Part shown: piece after piece, positions 25,940 through 35,578 of the stretch
Numbering within the stretch: position 1 is the stretch's first letter
How the letters are laid out: each line of letters starts with the position of its first letter
Assembly: GCF_001679785.1 (NCBI RefSeq)
Contig: NZ_CP016286.1
Span: 2,232,001 to 2,296,000 of the forward strand
Length of the DNA stretch: 64,000 nucleotides
Direction of reading: 5' to 3'
Source of the DNA: Rhizobium leguminosarum
GTDB lineage: Bacteria; Pseudomonadota; Alphaproteobacteria; Rhizobiales; Rhizobiaceae
Position numbers and translations under genes: made by a program
The notes under the pieces: model-generated
What the model was told of the DNA's origin: nothing
Database searches by the model: none
The model's input: only the letters and a program-made list of their open reading frames with translations

Positions 25940-26823
25940 CAGCCTCCCCTTTCTTCGGTATGGATGATGCGGCTGAGGTACCAGACGATGAAGACGGCCA
26001 TGATCACGAACAGCACCGAAGCGATCGCCGCGCCGTAGCCGAAGCGGTAGGAGAAGATCGACTGCTCGAACATCTGGTAGGCGAGAACCGAGGACGAACC
26101 GAACGGGCCGCCGTTCGTCATCACCGACACCATGTCGAAGGACCTGAGCGCCCCGACGACGGTGACGGCAATGGCGATGAAGGTGACCTGGGTCAGCTGC
26201 GGCAGCACGATGTGCCACAGCATGTTCCAGCCCCTCGCCCCGTCGACGCGCCCCGCCCCGATCAGCTCTTCGCTCAAATTGTTGAGGCCGGCGAGATAAA
26301 GCACCATGCAGAAGGTGATCTGCGGCCAGAGCGCGGCAATCACGATCGCAAAAGTGGCGAAATGCTCGTCGGAGAGAACCGCCGGCGCCGTCGCCCCGAA
26401 CGCCCTGAAGATCAGCGCCAGCAACCCGAACTCCGGCGTATAGACCCATGTGAAGACGACGCCGACCGTCACCGAGGCAAGCACCAGCGGAATGAAGAAC
26501 AGCGACTTCAGGAAGCGCATGCCGCGGATTTTCTGGTTGACCAGCAACGCGATGGCGAGCCCGAGAGGTGGTGCTGCCATGAACATCACCAGCCAGATCA
26601 GGTTGTTCTTCAGCGACACGTAAAATTGCGGATCGTTGTAAAGCTCGACGTAATTGCCGAAGCCGATCCACACCATCGGGCCGAAGCCATCCCAGTCGTG
26701 CAGGCTGATCCAGAGACTTCTTACCGCCGACAGCAGGATGACCGTGAAGAACAGCACGATCGCGGGCGCGATGAGCAAAGTCGGGGTAAGCCACCAACGC
26801 TGGCGGCGCCATAACATCAACAT
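25939..26823 (-). CDS. Carbohydrate ABC transporter permease (MalF-like)
   Basis: A 294-residue inner-membrane permease with six predicted segments. The EAA motif region reads GAGRVDGARGWNMLWHIVLPQL. It is separated from the upstream binding-protein gene by a ~220-bp gap containing an inverted repeat, which may lower downstream expression. Confidence 0.94.
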   Translation of the reverse strand: MLMLWRRQRWWLTPTLLIAPAIVLFFTVILLSAVRSLWISLHDWDGFGPMVWIGFGNYVELYNDPQFYVSLKNNLIWLVMFMAAPPLGLAIALLVNQKIRGMRFLKSLFFIPLVLASVTVGVVFTWVYTPEFGLLALIFRAFGATAPAVLSDEHFATFAIVIAALWPQITFCMVLYLAGLNNLSEELIGAGRVDGARGWNMLWHIVLPQLTQVTFIAIAVTVVGALRSFDMVSVMTNGGPFGSSSVLAYQMFEQSIFSYRFGYGAAIASVLFVIMAVFIVWYLSRIIHTEERGG

Positions 26824-26916
26824 ATCAGGAGCCTCATATTATAACGGCGCTATGCCCCCAGGCGAAGAGCAGGCTGCGGGCCTCAGGCTGCTGGCAAAGC
26901 CCGCCAACCTCTCTTT

Positions 26917-26993
26917 CGTCATGCTTGGCCTTGTCCCGAGCATCTGCCCACGCCGATGCGCAGCAGATCCTCGGCACAAGGCCGAGGATGACG
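26917..26993. repeat. Intergenic inverted repeat within the sugar-import operon
   Basis: A 31-bp left arm (26917-26947, beginning CGTCATGCTTGGCCTTG) pairs imperfectly with the right arm (26963-26993, ending AAGGCCGAGGATGACG). The same type of GATCCTCGG..CAAGGCCGAGGA arm occurs at 19641. It is a dispersed rhizobial palindromic repeat that may stabilise or attenuate the transcript. Confidence 0.65.
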
Positions 26994-27042
26994 TCGAGTG
27001 AAGGGCGGTAGCTTGCCAACAAACTGGGCTGAGACGTCCAGG

Positions 27043-28317
27043 TCAGATCTTGTAAATCCGCTTGCGCGTGCCTTCGAGGCGCGTCAGGATCGCCTTGCGC
27101 CGGTCGGGTTTGGCCATGAACTCCTGGAAGCCGACGAGACCTGCCTGCGCCATGTCGGGGTCGCTGTCGCGGTCGTAATATTGCGACGTGCCCTGCACCG
27201 TCTTCATCGTCTCGACGGCGACGTTGACCAGCGGATCCTTGCTCGGCGGCAGATCGCTGCGTGGCGGCACGTTGCCGCCCGGCTCCAGATAGGCCGCCAG
27301 ATTCTCCGGCTTGTAGAAATAAGCGAGGAAGTCGCGTGCGCCCTGCTTGTTCTTGGCTTTTGCGGGAATGTGGATCGAATTGACCGAGAACTCCTCGAAG
27401 TGGCCGACCTTGGCGTCGAGCACCGGGAAGGTCGCATAGGAGAGCTGCGGCAGATCTTCGGCGGTGAAAGCCGAGCGCAGGAAAGCGCCGAGGTTCATCA
27501 TGCCGGCCTTCTTCTGCGCCAGCAGCGCCGCGGCCTCCTGCCAGCCGAAGGACGTATGGTTCTCCGTGAAGAACCCCTTCGAAATCATCGCCTCCCACTG
27601 ATCGAAAACCGCCGTCAACGCGGGATCGAGATAGCTCATCTCGCCGTTCATCAGCGCCATATGCTTGTCGAGGCCGTTGACGCGAAGGTTCATCTGGTCG
27701 AACCAGCCGGCCGCCGGCCACAATTCCTTGGTGCCGATCGCAACCGGCGTGATGCCCGCGGCCTTGCACTTGTCGCCATAGGCCATGAACTCGTCGGCCG
27801 TCGTCGGCACGTTCAGACCATGCTGCTCGAACACATCCTTGCGGTAGAACATGCCCCAGAGCGTGCCGCCAGTGGGAAGGCCATATTGCTTGCCCCCGTC
27901 GGTGACGGCGCCGGCCGTGGCACCCAGCACGTCCTTGTACTTCTCCTTCTCGAAAAGGTCGGAGATGTCGTCAAACAGGCCGCGCTTGACGAAGGCGCGC
28001 ATGCGGTTGCCCGAAAACCAGGAGCAAATGTCAGGCGCGCCGGCGACGAGATAGTTGCGAATGGCCGTCTTGTGGGCCTCGTGGTCCATATTGTTGATGA
28101 CGACGTTGACGCCGGCTTCCTTGCTGAAGCTAGCGGCGATCGCCTTCAGCGCGTCGAGCGCAGCGCCATTGTTTTCGGCCGAGATCATCGTGACCTCTTG
28201 GGCCTGCGCGATCGCAGGGATCGGAAAACTGCCGGTGACCGCAGCGGCAGACACCATGCCCGCACCCTTCAGGAAGCTCCTGCGGGTGGTTGACGGAAAT
28301 TGCTTTGAAAATGCCAT
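27043..28317 (-). CDS. Extracellular sugar-binding protein of an ABC importer
   Basis: A 424-residue family-1 solute-binding protein. The N-terminus has a Tat-type signal (TTRRSFLKGAGMVSAAAVTG) with a cleavage region near IAQAQ. The body has the usual sugar-binding features, for example LPTGGTLWGMFYRKDVF. It is the first gene of the operon with two permeases, ATPase and GH42 enzyme, so a galactoside is the likely ligand. The divergent ROK regulator starts 200 bp upstream. Confidence 0.92.
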   Translation of the reverse strand: MAFSKQFPSTTRRSFLKGAGMVSAAAVTGSFPIPAIAQAQEVTMISAENNGAALDALKAIAASFSKEAGVNVVINNMDHEAHKTAIRNYLVAGAPDICSWFSGNRMRAFVKRGLFDDISDLFEKEKYKDVLGATAGAVTDGGKQYGLPTGGTLWGMFYRKDVFEQHGLNVPTTADEFMAYGDKCKAAGITPVAIGTKELWPAAGWFDQMNLRVNGLDKHMALMNGEMSYLDPALTAVFDQWEAMISKGFFTENHTSFGWQEAAALLAQKKAGMMNLGAFLRSAFTAEDLPQLSYATFPVLDAKVGHFEEFSVNSIHIPAKAKNKQGARDFLAYFYKPENLAAYLEPGGNVPPRSDLPPSKDPLVNVAVETMKTVQGTSQYYDRDSDPDMAQAGLVGFQEFMAKPDRRKAILTRLEGTRKRIYKI

Positions 28318-28490
28318 TGAATTCCTCCCAGTTGATCGATCGACACAGCCTGGCCCAAGCGGCCTCCTCCTTGAAGCGCTCGATCAGGCATTCAACGCGC
28401 CGATCCATCCGTCGTCCCAAGGCGTATAATCCGCCTGGCTCAGTTGATCGGCGGCCAAACTTATGCATAGATCGAACCAGCTCGCAATAA

Positions 28491-28507
28491 TTAATTTACA
28501 AAATTAA
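28491..28507. promoter_or_regulatory. Palindromic operator-like site at the ROK gene start
   Basis: TTAATTT (28491-28497) and AAATTAA (28501-28507) form a perfect palindrome around ACA. It ends at the ribosome site of the ROK gene. NagC/Mlc-type ROK regulators bind AT-rich palindromes of this kind, so autoregulation and control of the divergent import operon are plausible. Confidence 0.5.
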
Positions 28508-28517
28508 GGAATGTATC

Positions 28518-29735
28518 GTGAAGTTAAAAGGCGACCAGACCACGGCGAGAGCCATGAACCGACGCCTCATCCTCAACCTCCTCCGTCGCGAGGGGCCGAG
28601 GAGCCGCGCCGATATCGCCACCGTCATCGGCTTGAGCCCGGCCGCAGTCACCTTCGTCGTCGCCGACCTTTTGGAGGAAGGCATCGTCATCGAAGGGAAG
28701 ACCGTACCCGGCCTCACCGGCCGCCGCCCGATTCCGGTGGATATCAATTACGAGCACGCGCTTGCCGTCGGCTTTAAGCTGATGGTGGATTCGGTAGAGT
28801 GCGTGGCAACCGACCTCGCCACCAACCCCGTCGCCGCCATGCGGGTAAGCCTCGACAGCCACGACCCCGATAAGGTCGCCGACCTGCTGGCCGGCACGGT
28901 TCCCGAACTGGTGAAGCTCGCCGGCCGGCCGAACGCGAAGCTCGCCGGTATCGGCATCTCCATGCCCGGCGTCATCAACCACGAACAGACGGCCTGCGTG
29001 CGCAGCTACCGATTCAAATGGGACAATGTCGCCCTCGCCTCACTGGTCGCCAGCCGCGTCCATGTCCCGGTCTGGCTGGAGGACGACACCAACGCTTATG
29101 CCATCGCCCAGCAGCTCTTCGGGCTCGGCCGCCAGCATCGCAACATGGCGGTTCTGGCTGTCGGTGTCGGCATCAGTTGCGCACTCGTCATCGACGGCAA
29201 GCTCTATCGCGGCGCCAATGGTGCTGCCGGCAAATTTGGCCACACGCTTTACGAGGAGAACGGCCGGCTCTGCGAATGCGGCAAGCGCGGCTGTCTTATG
29301 GCCTATCACTCCGAAATCTCGATGCTCCGGCGCTGGCGGGAAGCGACCGGCCGCGAGGAACTGGGACTGCCGGAATTGTCGGCTGCGCTCGCATCAGGCG
29401 ATGCCGCAGCCCTCGCCCTCGTCGCCGATTCCGGCCGCGGCATCGGCACTGCTCTTGCCAACCTCGTCAACATTACCGATCCCGAAGTCATCGTCGCCGG
29501 CGGCGAAGCCGTCTCCCTCGGCGACCCTTTCCTGACGCCGCTGCGCGAAGCCCTCGCCGCCCGGACCTTCCGAACCGCCCCACCGCTCTTGCCCGACTGG
29601 GAAGACAATTCCTGGGCCCGGGGTGCCGCCGCTCTGGTCACCCAGAAAATATTCGACTTCGAGTCCTCCGGCGGCATCACGGACATTGCCAATCTTACCG
29701 GCGTCAGACCGGTGGACTCATCGTCGGCCGCCTAA
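28518..29735 (+). CDS. ROK-family transcriptional regulator
   Basis: A 405-residue repressor or activator. The N-terminal winged helix (LILNLLRREGPRSRADIATVIG) is followed by a ROK sugar-kinase-like domain with the zinc motif CECGKRGC (~residues 252-259). The start is GTG 28518, seven bases after AAGGA. It is divergent from the galactoside import operon and is its probable sugar-responsive regulator. No clear kinase activity is implied. Confidence 0.92.
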   Translation: MKLKGDQTTARAMNRRLILNLLRREGPRSRADIATVIGLSPAAVTFVVADLLEEGIVIEGKTVPGLTGRRPIPVDINYEHALAVGFKLMVDSVECVATDLATNPVAAMRVSLDSHDPDKVADLLAGTVPELVKLAGRPNAKLAGIGISMPGVINHEQTACVRSYRFKWDNVALASLVASRVHVPVWLEDDTNAYAIAQQLFGLGRQHRNMAVLAVGVGISCALVIDGKLYRGANGAAGKFGHTLYEENGRLCECGKRGCLMAYHSEISMLRRWREATGREELGLPELSAALASGDAAALALVADSGRGIGTALANLVNITDPEVIVAGGEAVSLGDPFLTPLREALAARTFRTAPPLLPDWEDNSWARGAAALVTQKIFDFESSGGITDIANLTGVRPVDSSSAA

Positions 29736-29760
29736 TTCAGGCAATGGCGTCACCCACGTT

Positions 29761-29895
29761 CCCTCATTCCTGTGCTTGTCACAGGAATCCAGCCACGGCG
29801 CGTCCGCGCCGTGATTGACTCTGCTGCAGGAACAAGTCTCCCGCGCCCAGGGACCTGGGCGCACTGGATCTCTGTGACGAGCACAGAGATGAGGG
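29761..29895. repeat. Composite palindromic repeat between ROK and cupin genes
   Basis: The outer arms 29761-29792 (CCCTCATTCCTGTGC start) and 29864-29895 (ending GCACAGAGATGAGGG) are inverted copies, and each is itself palindromic. Between them CACGGCGCG and CGCGCCGTG (29794-29813) form another perfect palindrome. The remainder of the 29736-30093 gap holds no gene. Confidence 0.7.
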
Positions 29896-30093
29896 AGATT
29901 GGGTTGGCGTTCTCGCCAACCCCGCACCGCCTCTAAATAGGACCACGTCAGAGCAGCCTCACGACTGATCGCACCGCAGATACACTGGCTTACAAAAATG
30001 CGGGTTTGCCGACACATCCCAGGTTCAATCATCGACTTAAATCCCGATACGGCCAACCGGTCGGAAAAAGGTCAATTCAAGAAGGATGACGAC

Positions 30094-30480
30094 ATGAAAA
30101 TGATCCAGGCTATCGCGCTCGCCCTTGTTCTCGGCGGCGCAGCTGCTGCACACGCGGAACAGCCGCTACAGCGCACCGATCTACTCAAGAGCGATATCGA
30201 TGTGCCCGGCCACGAGGTCGTTCAGGTCCGCGTCGATTTCGCGCCCGGCGTTCTCGCCCCCAGTCACTCGCATCCCGGCGAGGAGATCGCCTTCGTCATC
30301 GAAGGAACGCTGGAATACCAGCTCGCGGGCAGGCAGCCGGTTACCCTTAAAGCCGGCCAATCCTTGTTCATTCCTACGGGCGTTGCTCACTCTGCGAAGA
30401 ATGTCGGCAGCGGCAAGGCTTCGGAACTGGCGACTTACATCGTTCGCAAAGGGGCGCCGCTCGTCGTGCCTGCCAAGTGA
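30094..30480 (+). CDS. Periplasmic small cupin protein
   Basis: A 128-residue exported protein. Residues 1-21 are a signal peptide ending AHA. A single cupin fold follows with HSHPGEEIAFVIEGTLEY and GQSLFIPTGVAHSAKN, which provide the His/Glu metal ligands. The start at 30094 is selected for the signal peptide and AGAAGGA upstream. Small exported cupins often handle organic-acid or phenolic stress, but the substrate is unknown. Confidence 0.86.
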   Translation: MKMIQAIALALVLGGAAAAHAEQPLQRTDLLKSDIDVPGHEVVQVRVDFAPGVLAPSHSHPGEEIAFVIEGTLEYQLAGRQPVTLKAGQSLFIPTGVAHSAKNVGSGKASELATYIVRKGAPLVVPAK

Positions 30481-30523
30481 GCCGTTCATATAACCGGTGA
30501 TCAGGCCGGCACCACTTTTCTTC

Positions 30524-30549
30524 CCATTCCTGTGCTCTCGCAGGAATGG
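30524..30549. repeat. Short CATTCCTG-type inverted repeat
   Basis: CCATTCCTG (30524-30532) and CAGGAATGG (30541-30549) flank an 8-base spacer. It belongs to the same dispersed family as the repeats at 29761, 51875 and 60583. Confidence 0.55.
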
Positions 30550-30773
30550 AGGAAACGTGGGTTTGGCTGCCCATTGATGCGAATTCGCTTTGCCGCGCCG
30601 CCCTTCGGGACCCGTTTGCCGGGAGAGGGTTATGGTGAAAGGCGTCTGAGCCAGCGACGACCAACCACACCACTTGCGTGCGGGCCACCGTTTCACCCTT
30701 GCGGTCGCCTTCCATTCACGGCAGCATGTCCGTGTTCTCAATCATCTGAACCTCTCACATCAGGAGGATTACC

Positions 30774-31301
30774 ATGGCAACGTCGGAGCGGCCGGCCTTT
30801 GTCGTCCATTGGAGCGAGATCGAACGGCCTGACGGCTCGCATTATGACGATGACGACGAGTTGATGAGCATCGGTGCGCCTTTCGGACGATATTTCGGCC
30901 TGGCGAAATTGGGCATTCATCACGAGCGCTTGCCGCCTGGCCGGCGCACATCCTTTCCGCATGCCGAGAGCGCCGAGGAAGAATTTGTCTATGTCATCGA
31001 AGGCGCGCCCGACGTCTGGCTCGATGGCCACCTGCATCGGCTGAAGCCCGGCGACGCCGTCGGCTTTCCTGCCGGCACGGGGATCGCCCATAGTTTCCTC
31101 AACAACACGCAAGCCGAAGTGCACCTCCTCGTCGTCGGCGAGCGCCACAAGGCCGAGAACCGCATTTTCTACCCGCTCCACCCTCACCGCAGACCGCTGC
31201 ATAATGATTGGTGGGATGACCATCCCCTTCACGCCCTCGGTCCGCACGATGGTATGCCGGACCTGGTGCGGGAAGCAAAGGACCGAGGAAACAGCGGATA
31301 G
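30774..31301 (+). CDS. Cupin-domain protein
   Basis: A 175-residue cytosolic cupin. The metal-binding core is FPHAESAEEEFVYVIEGAPDVWLDG and AGTGIAHSFLNNT. A C-terminal extension rich in His/Trp (YPLHPHRRPLHNDWWDDHPLH) is a recurring feature of rhizobial proteins of this group. TCAGGAGG lies just before the ATG. The function is unknown, although the fold suggests a dioxygenase, isomerase or sensor role. Confidence 0.85.
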   Translation: MATSERPAFVVHWSEIERPDGSHYDDDDELMSIGAPFGRYFGLAKLGIHHERLPPGRRTSFPHAESAEEEFVYVIEGAPDVWLDGHLHRLKPGDAVGFPAGTGIAHSFLNNTQAEVHLLVVGERHKAENRIFYPLHPHRRPLHNDWWDDHPLHALGPHDGMPDLVREAKDRGNSG

Positions 31302-31378
31302 ATCAGCCAGGCCGATAGCCGGCCGCAATAGCAGCTTCGCGCAAGGCGGAGACCAACGCTTGCTTGGAGCTTCGACAG

Positions 31379-32116
31379 TCATCGGAGAAGGCCAGCCAAC
31401 CGCAACAGCTCGTCATTTTCGTTTGCAACGCCCTCCGTCAGCCGCGCGGCGGCAATCGCGGGAAGCCAGGCCAGAATGCCGCTGACTTCCGATTCGGTGA
31501 CCGAGGCATAAGCCTCGACATAGCCCATCGCCCGGTCCGGCATCGCATGGTGCAACAGGACGTATGTTCGGCAGACATCGGCCAGAGGATTGCCGCAGCA
31601 GGCGTCGAGCCAGTCGACGATCATGAACCCCTGCCCCGACCCGTGGATATTCCATGGGTGAAAATCGCCGTGACACACCCTGTCGCCATCCTGAAGAGAA
31701 TCAAGTTTCGACAGGAGCCGCTTTCTGGACGCAGCATCCAGCCCCTCGGCTCGCCGGATCCTGGCGGAAAGCCTGGCCATGAGAGACGGCAACCCTTCGC
31801 CGGGTTTTTCGTGAATGCTTCGATGCAGGCGCGCCATGTCTTCAAGCGGCGCTCTTCCTGCCGTCGAGACGAATTGGCCGGCAAAACAGGAGCTGGGCGC
31901 CCGATCCATCAACACGCCCCAGCGCCCATCGAATTCACCGACCGCGTGGACCTTTGGCGCCGGCAGCGCGAGCCTCTCAAGAATCGACAGGTTCGCGGCT
32001 TCCCTGAATGACGACGCCTTGGAGGCGGCGCGCCTGTACAGCTTCAGCGCCAGGGCGCCATATTCGAAGACTTCGGCCTCTTTACCCGAACCAAGGATCC
32101 GACCGATTTCGGTCAT
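31379..32116 (-). CDS. APH-family phosphotransferase
   Basis: A 245-residue aminoglycoside-phosphotransferase/choline-kinase-like protein. The nucleotide-binding lobe begins GSGKEAEVFEYG with a Lys in LALKLYRR. The catalytic loop is CHGDFHPWNI and the metal-binding Asp lies in IVDWLDACCGNPLAD. The substrate is unknown; a resistance role cannot be assumed, since many members act on small metabolites. Confidence 0.88.
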   Translation of the reverse strand: MTEIGRILGSGKEAEVFEYGALALKLYRRAASKASSFREAANLSILERLALPAPKVHAVGEFDGRWGVLMDRAPSSCFAGQFVSTAGRAPLEDMARLHRSIHEKPGEGLPSLMARLSARIRRAEGLDAASRKRLLSKLDSLQDGDRVCHGDFHPWNIHGSGQGFMIVDWLDACCGNPLADVCRTYVLLHHAMPDRAMGYVEAYASVTESEVSGILAWLPAIAAARLTEGVANENDELLRLAGLLR

Positions 32117-32370
32117 TGCGGTGCCTCAATTTCTGATTTCAGCAGATTGCATGGTGATCTCGCGAGAAATGCCGCGATCACCGCCATCGCAGTTTGCCAC
32201 GGTCGACCAAAACGGGGGAGCGAAATTGTCGAGGCAGCACCTGCAGGCGGCACGCTTGGCCGGCGGCCATAGGCCTCCAAAGAGACGCCGGGCGCTTGCA
32301 TCTGGATGCGCTCCATGCGTTGGATTCGTCCTTAAACTAATCCGGATAATTTGTCAGAGGAGCGTCGACG

Positions 32371-32985
32371 ATGAGGACCGCCATCATATTCGACTGTGAA
32401 TTTCTTTGCCTGGAAGGCTCGCAACGCAGATTTTGGTGCGCGGCCCACGATCCCGATCCTGTCATTGCGCAGATCGGAGCCGTCAAGCTTGGCCTCGAGG
32501 GCGAGTTTCCGATCCTCGATACGCACAAGTCCTATGTTCGGCCCATCGATCGCTTCGGTAAGCAGTATCCGCTCGATCCTTATTTCACCAATCTGACCGG
32601 CATCACCGAAGAGGATATCGACGCCCATGGCGTGGCGTTGGAGGATGCCCTTTCCAGCGTCGACAGCTTCTCGGGCGGCGCCCGGTTTTGGTCGTGGGGC
32701 AAGGACGAGCTGAACATGTTGGCCATCAGCTGCTATGTCGCAGGCATTCAGCCTTCCATCCCGGCCCGCCGGTTCGACAACGCCGTCAAGCTTCTCGTCG
32801 CTGCGGGCATGCCGATCGAGGTTTTGGCAAAGACGCCCAGCAACAAACTGGCCGACTATTACGAGGTCGAACATCCTCCATTGCGTGGGCATGACGCGCT
32901 CGACGACGCTCTGTCGATATCATACACGCTGCAACATCTGATGAAGAGCGGAAAATTGCAGCCCGAGGTTTTCCACCGAACCTGA
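32371..32985 (+). CDS. DEDD-type 3'-5' exonuclease
   Basis: A 204-residue exonuclease of the RNase T/DnaQ superfamily. Metal ligands are FDCEF (Exo I, residues ~8-12), a TGITEEDIDA motif with a later Asp in the Exo II region (SWGKDELNML), and Exo III GHDALDDALS, which carries the His of the DEDDh class. It stands alone between unrelated genes; the substrate may be RNA or single-stranded DNA. Confidence 0.86.
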   Translation: MRTAIIFDCEFLCLEGSQRRFWCAAHDPDPVIAQIGAVKLGLEGEFPILDTHKSYVRPIDRFGKQYPLDPYFTNLTGITEEDIDAHGVALEDALSSVDSFSGGARFWSWGKDELNMLAISCYVAGIQPSIPARRFDNAVKLLVAAGMPIEVLAKTPSNKLADYYEVEHPPLRGHDALDDALSISYTLQHLMKSGKLQPEVFHRT

Positions 32986-33012
32986 GGACAGAGAGAACGT
33001 CCCGATCCTCCC

Positions 33013-33876
33013 CTACCGCGCAAACCTGCAGGCGCCGGCGACACACAGGATGACGGCAACGGTCACGGCGAGCATGGCTGAGGTCACGGGCTCGTGCAGC
33101 AGGGTTGCGGCAAGCGCCAGGCCGAAGAACGGCTGGAGCAGCTGCAATTGGCCGACGGCGGCGATGCCGCCCTGCGACAGGCCGCGATACCAGAAGATGA
33201 AGCCGATCAGCATGGAAAACAGCGAGACATAGGCAAGACCGAGCAGCGCCGGCGCTTCGATGCCGGAGAAGGTTGCCGGCCGATGGAAAAGCGCGACCAC
33301 AACCGTCACCGGCAGCGACAGCACGAGCGCCCAGGAAATCACCTGCCATCCGCCGAGCGTGCGCGACAGCCTGCCGCCTTCGGCATAACCGAGGCCGCAG
33401 ACGACGACGGCCGCCAGCATCAGCAGATCGCCGACCGGCGAGGCCGTCAGGCCCTGCGTCAGTGCAAACCCCGCCACCAGCGCGCTACCGAGAACGGAAA
33501 ACAGCCAGAATGCCGGCTTCGGCCGTTCTCCGCCACGGATCACGCCGAAGATCGCGGTTGCGAGCGGCAGCAGGCCGATAAAGACGATCGAATGGGCTGA
33601 CGTGACATGCTGCAGCGCCAAGGCCGTCAGCAGGGGAAAGCCGACAACGACGCCGAGCGCGACGACGGCCAGGGAGAGAATATCACCTCGGCTCGGCCGC
33701 TTCTCTCTGAAAGCAATCAGCAGGCCGAGCGCGAGAAAGCCGGCGATCGCCGCGCGCGCCACGGTGAGGAAGACGGGATCGAACTGCATCACCGCCACGC
33801 GGGTGGCCGGCAGCGATCCGCTGAAGATCACCACCCCGATAAAACCATTGATCCATCCCGATGCCATACGGTCCAT
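33013..33876 (-). CDS. EamA/DMT-family transporter
   Basis: A 287-residue inner-membrane exporter-type protein with about ten hydrophobic segments in two EamA repeats. ATG 33876 has GGAG about 11 bases upstream; GTG 33888 would overlap that site. It is divergent from a MocR regulator, a pairing often seen for DMT transporters that move amino acids or vitamin-like compounds. Confidence 0.9.
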   Translation of the reverse strand: MDRMASGWINGFIGVVIFSGSLPATRVAVMQFDPVFLTVARAAIAGFLALGLLIAFREKRPSRGDILSLAVVALGVVVGFPLLTALALQHVTSAHSIVFIGLLPLATAIFGVIRGGERPKPAFWLFSVLGSALVAGFALTQGLTASPVGDLLMLAAVVVCGLGYAEGGRLSRTLGGWQVISWALVLSLPVTVVVALFHRPATFSGIEAPALLGLAYVSLFSMLIGFIFWYRGLSQGGIAAVGQLQLLQPFFGLALAATLLHEPVTSAMLAVTVAVILCVAGACRFAR

Positions 33877-33969
33877 GATGCGCTGCACTCCTTCATTCTC
33901 TGACTCTTATCGGCCAACACGGATGGTCATGGCAGTGACGGTCTGATACGATTTTTCAAAACTGTAGTG

Positions 33970-35379
33970 ATGCAGAAAGCAATACAGATGAACGAGGGAC
34001 GCACACGCGTGGAGATGGTCGTCGCGACGATCCGGCAGCGCATCGCCGGGCGCAGCTTGACGCCGGGCTCAAGACTGCCTTCCGTCCGGGGACTGGCTGC
34101 GACGTTGAAGCTGTCGACGTCGACCGTCGTCGACGCCTATGAGCGGCTGGTCGCCGAAGGCGCGATCCTGGCAAGGCCAGGCTCTGGATTCTACGTCGCC
34201 AACCAGGCAGCGCCCTTTGCGCTTGCAGAGGCCGGCCCGAAGCTCGACCGCGCGGTCGATCCGTTCTGGATATCGCGGCAATCGCTTGAGGCCGGCGAAG
34301 CCGACCTGAAGCCCGGCTGCGGTTGGCTGCCGCACTCCTGGCTGCCGGCGGACGGCATGCGCCGCGGGCTCAGAACACTTGCCCGCGCCGACGGGCCGGC
34401 GCTTGCCGAATACGGCTCTCCGCTCGGCTTGCCGCAACTGCGCCAGCTGATTTCCCGCCGCATGAGCGAACGGGGGATCGAAGCCTCCCCGGATCAAATC
34501 ATGCTGGCCGATTCCGGCACGCAGGCAATCGATCTGCTCTGCCGCTTCCTGCTGGAACCCGGCGACACGGTGCTGGTCGACGATCCCTGCTATTTCAATT
34601 TCCATGCGCTGCTGCGCGCCCATCGGGCAAAGATCGTCGGCGTGCCCTACACCGCGTCCGGTCCCGATATCGAGATGTTTGCGCAAGTCGTCGCCAATGA
34701 GCGTCCGCGGCTCTACATCACCAACTCCGCCATCCACAATCCGACCGGCGCAACCTTGTCTCCCGTTACGGCTCACCGGGTTCTAAAACTCGCCGACCAC
34801 TTCGACTTGACCATCATCGAAGACGATATCTTCGCCGATTTCGAATACACGCCGGCACCCCGCCTTGCCGCCTTCGATGGGCTCGAGCGGGTCATTCACA
34901 TCGGCAGTTTCTCGAAAACTCTGTCGGCATCGGCCCGCTGCGGCTTCGTCGTGGCGAAACCGGAATGGATCGACGGCCTGACAGACCTCAAGATCGCCAC
35001 CTCCTTCGGCGGCGGCCGGCTGACGGCAGAGCTGGTGCTGAACGTCTTGAGCGACGGCAGCTATCGCAAACACATGGAGACGCTGAGACACCGGCTCTCC
35101 CGGGCGACGAGCGAGGTCTCAGCCAAGCTGAAGAATCTCGGTATAACGCCCTGGCTGGAGCCCCAGGCCGGGATGTTCCTCTGGTGCCGGCTGCCCGATG
35201 GCATCGATGCGGCCGATGTGGCGCGGGCCGCACTCGAAAAGAGAATCGTTCTGGCTCCCGGAAACGCATTCAGCCTGTCGCAATCGGCAACGAATTTCAT
35301 GCGCTTCAACGTGTCCCAAACACTCGATCCGCGTGTTTGCGAGGTGCTGAGCGACATCCTGCAGAAAGAGAGGCATTAG
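33970..35379 (+). CDS. MocR-type regulator (GntR helix-turn-helix plus aminotransferase domain)
   Basis: About 469 residues. A GntR winged helix (LTPGSRLPSVRGLAATLKLS, VVDAYERLVAEG) is joined to a fold-type I aminotransferase domain. The PLP-lysine is in HIGSFSKTLSASARCGF. Such proteins use PLP or an aldimine as effector. It probably controls itself and the divergent EamA transporter from the ~90-bp intergenic region. GTG 33967 and ATG 33970 are both possible starts. Confidence 0.93.
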   Translation: MQKAIQMNEGRTRVEMVVATIRQRIAGRSLTPGSRLPSVRGLAATLKLSTSTVVDAYERLVAEGAILARPGSGFYVANQAAPFALAEAGPKLDRAVDPFWISRQSLEAGEADLKPGCGWLPHSWLPADGMRRGLRTLARADGPALAEYGSPLGLPQLRQLISRRMSERGIEASPDQIMLADSGTQAIDLLCRFLLEPGDTVLVDDPCYFNFHALLRAHRAKIVGVPYTASGPDIEMFAQVVANERPRLYITNSAIHNPTGATLSPVTAHRVLKLADHFDLTIIEDDIFADFEYTPAPRLAAFDGLERVIHIGSFSKTLSASARCGFVVAKPEWIDGLTDLKIATSFGGGRLTAELVLNVLSDGSYRKHMETLRHRLSRATSEVSAKLKNLGITPWLEPQAGMFLWCRLPDGIDAADVARAALEKRIVLAPGNAFSLSQSATNFMRFNVSQTLDPRVCEVLSDILQKERH

Positions 35380-35578
35380 ACATAAGGGGGCTCTTCGGCG
35401 GCAATCGTCCTCGTACTGGTGGCCATCTGCGTAAGACGCGGGGAACACAGTCGCCTGCCCGCTATGCCTCATATACATATTCATTTTTCTTTAAATGCAG
35501 AGAGTTAGAATTCGCACATGCCGAATGATCACCAAGTCTGGAACTTTGGCCTGATCATTGCTCCGAAGAAGGTATTCC

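Noticed and set aside
25960..26814. 284-residue plus-strand frame opposite the sugar permease
   Set aside because: Its Asp/Arg/His-rich composition with no domain is a typical shadow of a membrane-protein gene.
27043..27769. Extra minus-strand frame overlapping the binding-protein gene
   Set aside because: The overlapping 424-residue binding protein with Tat signal explains this region.
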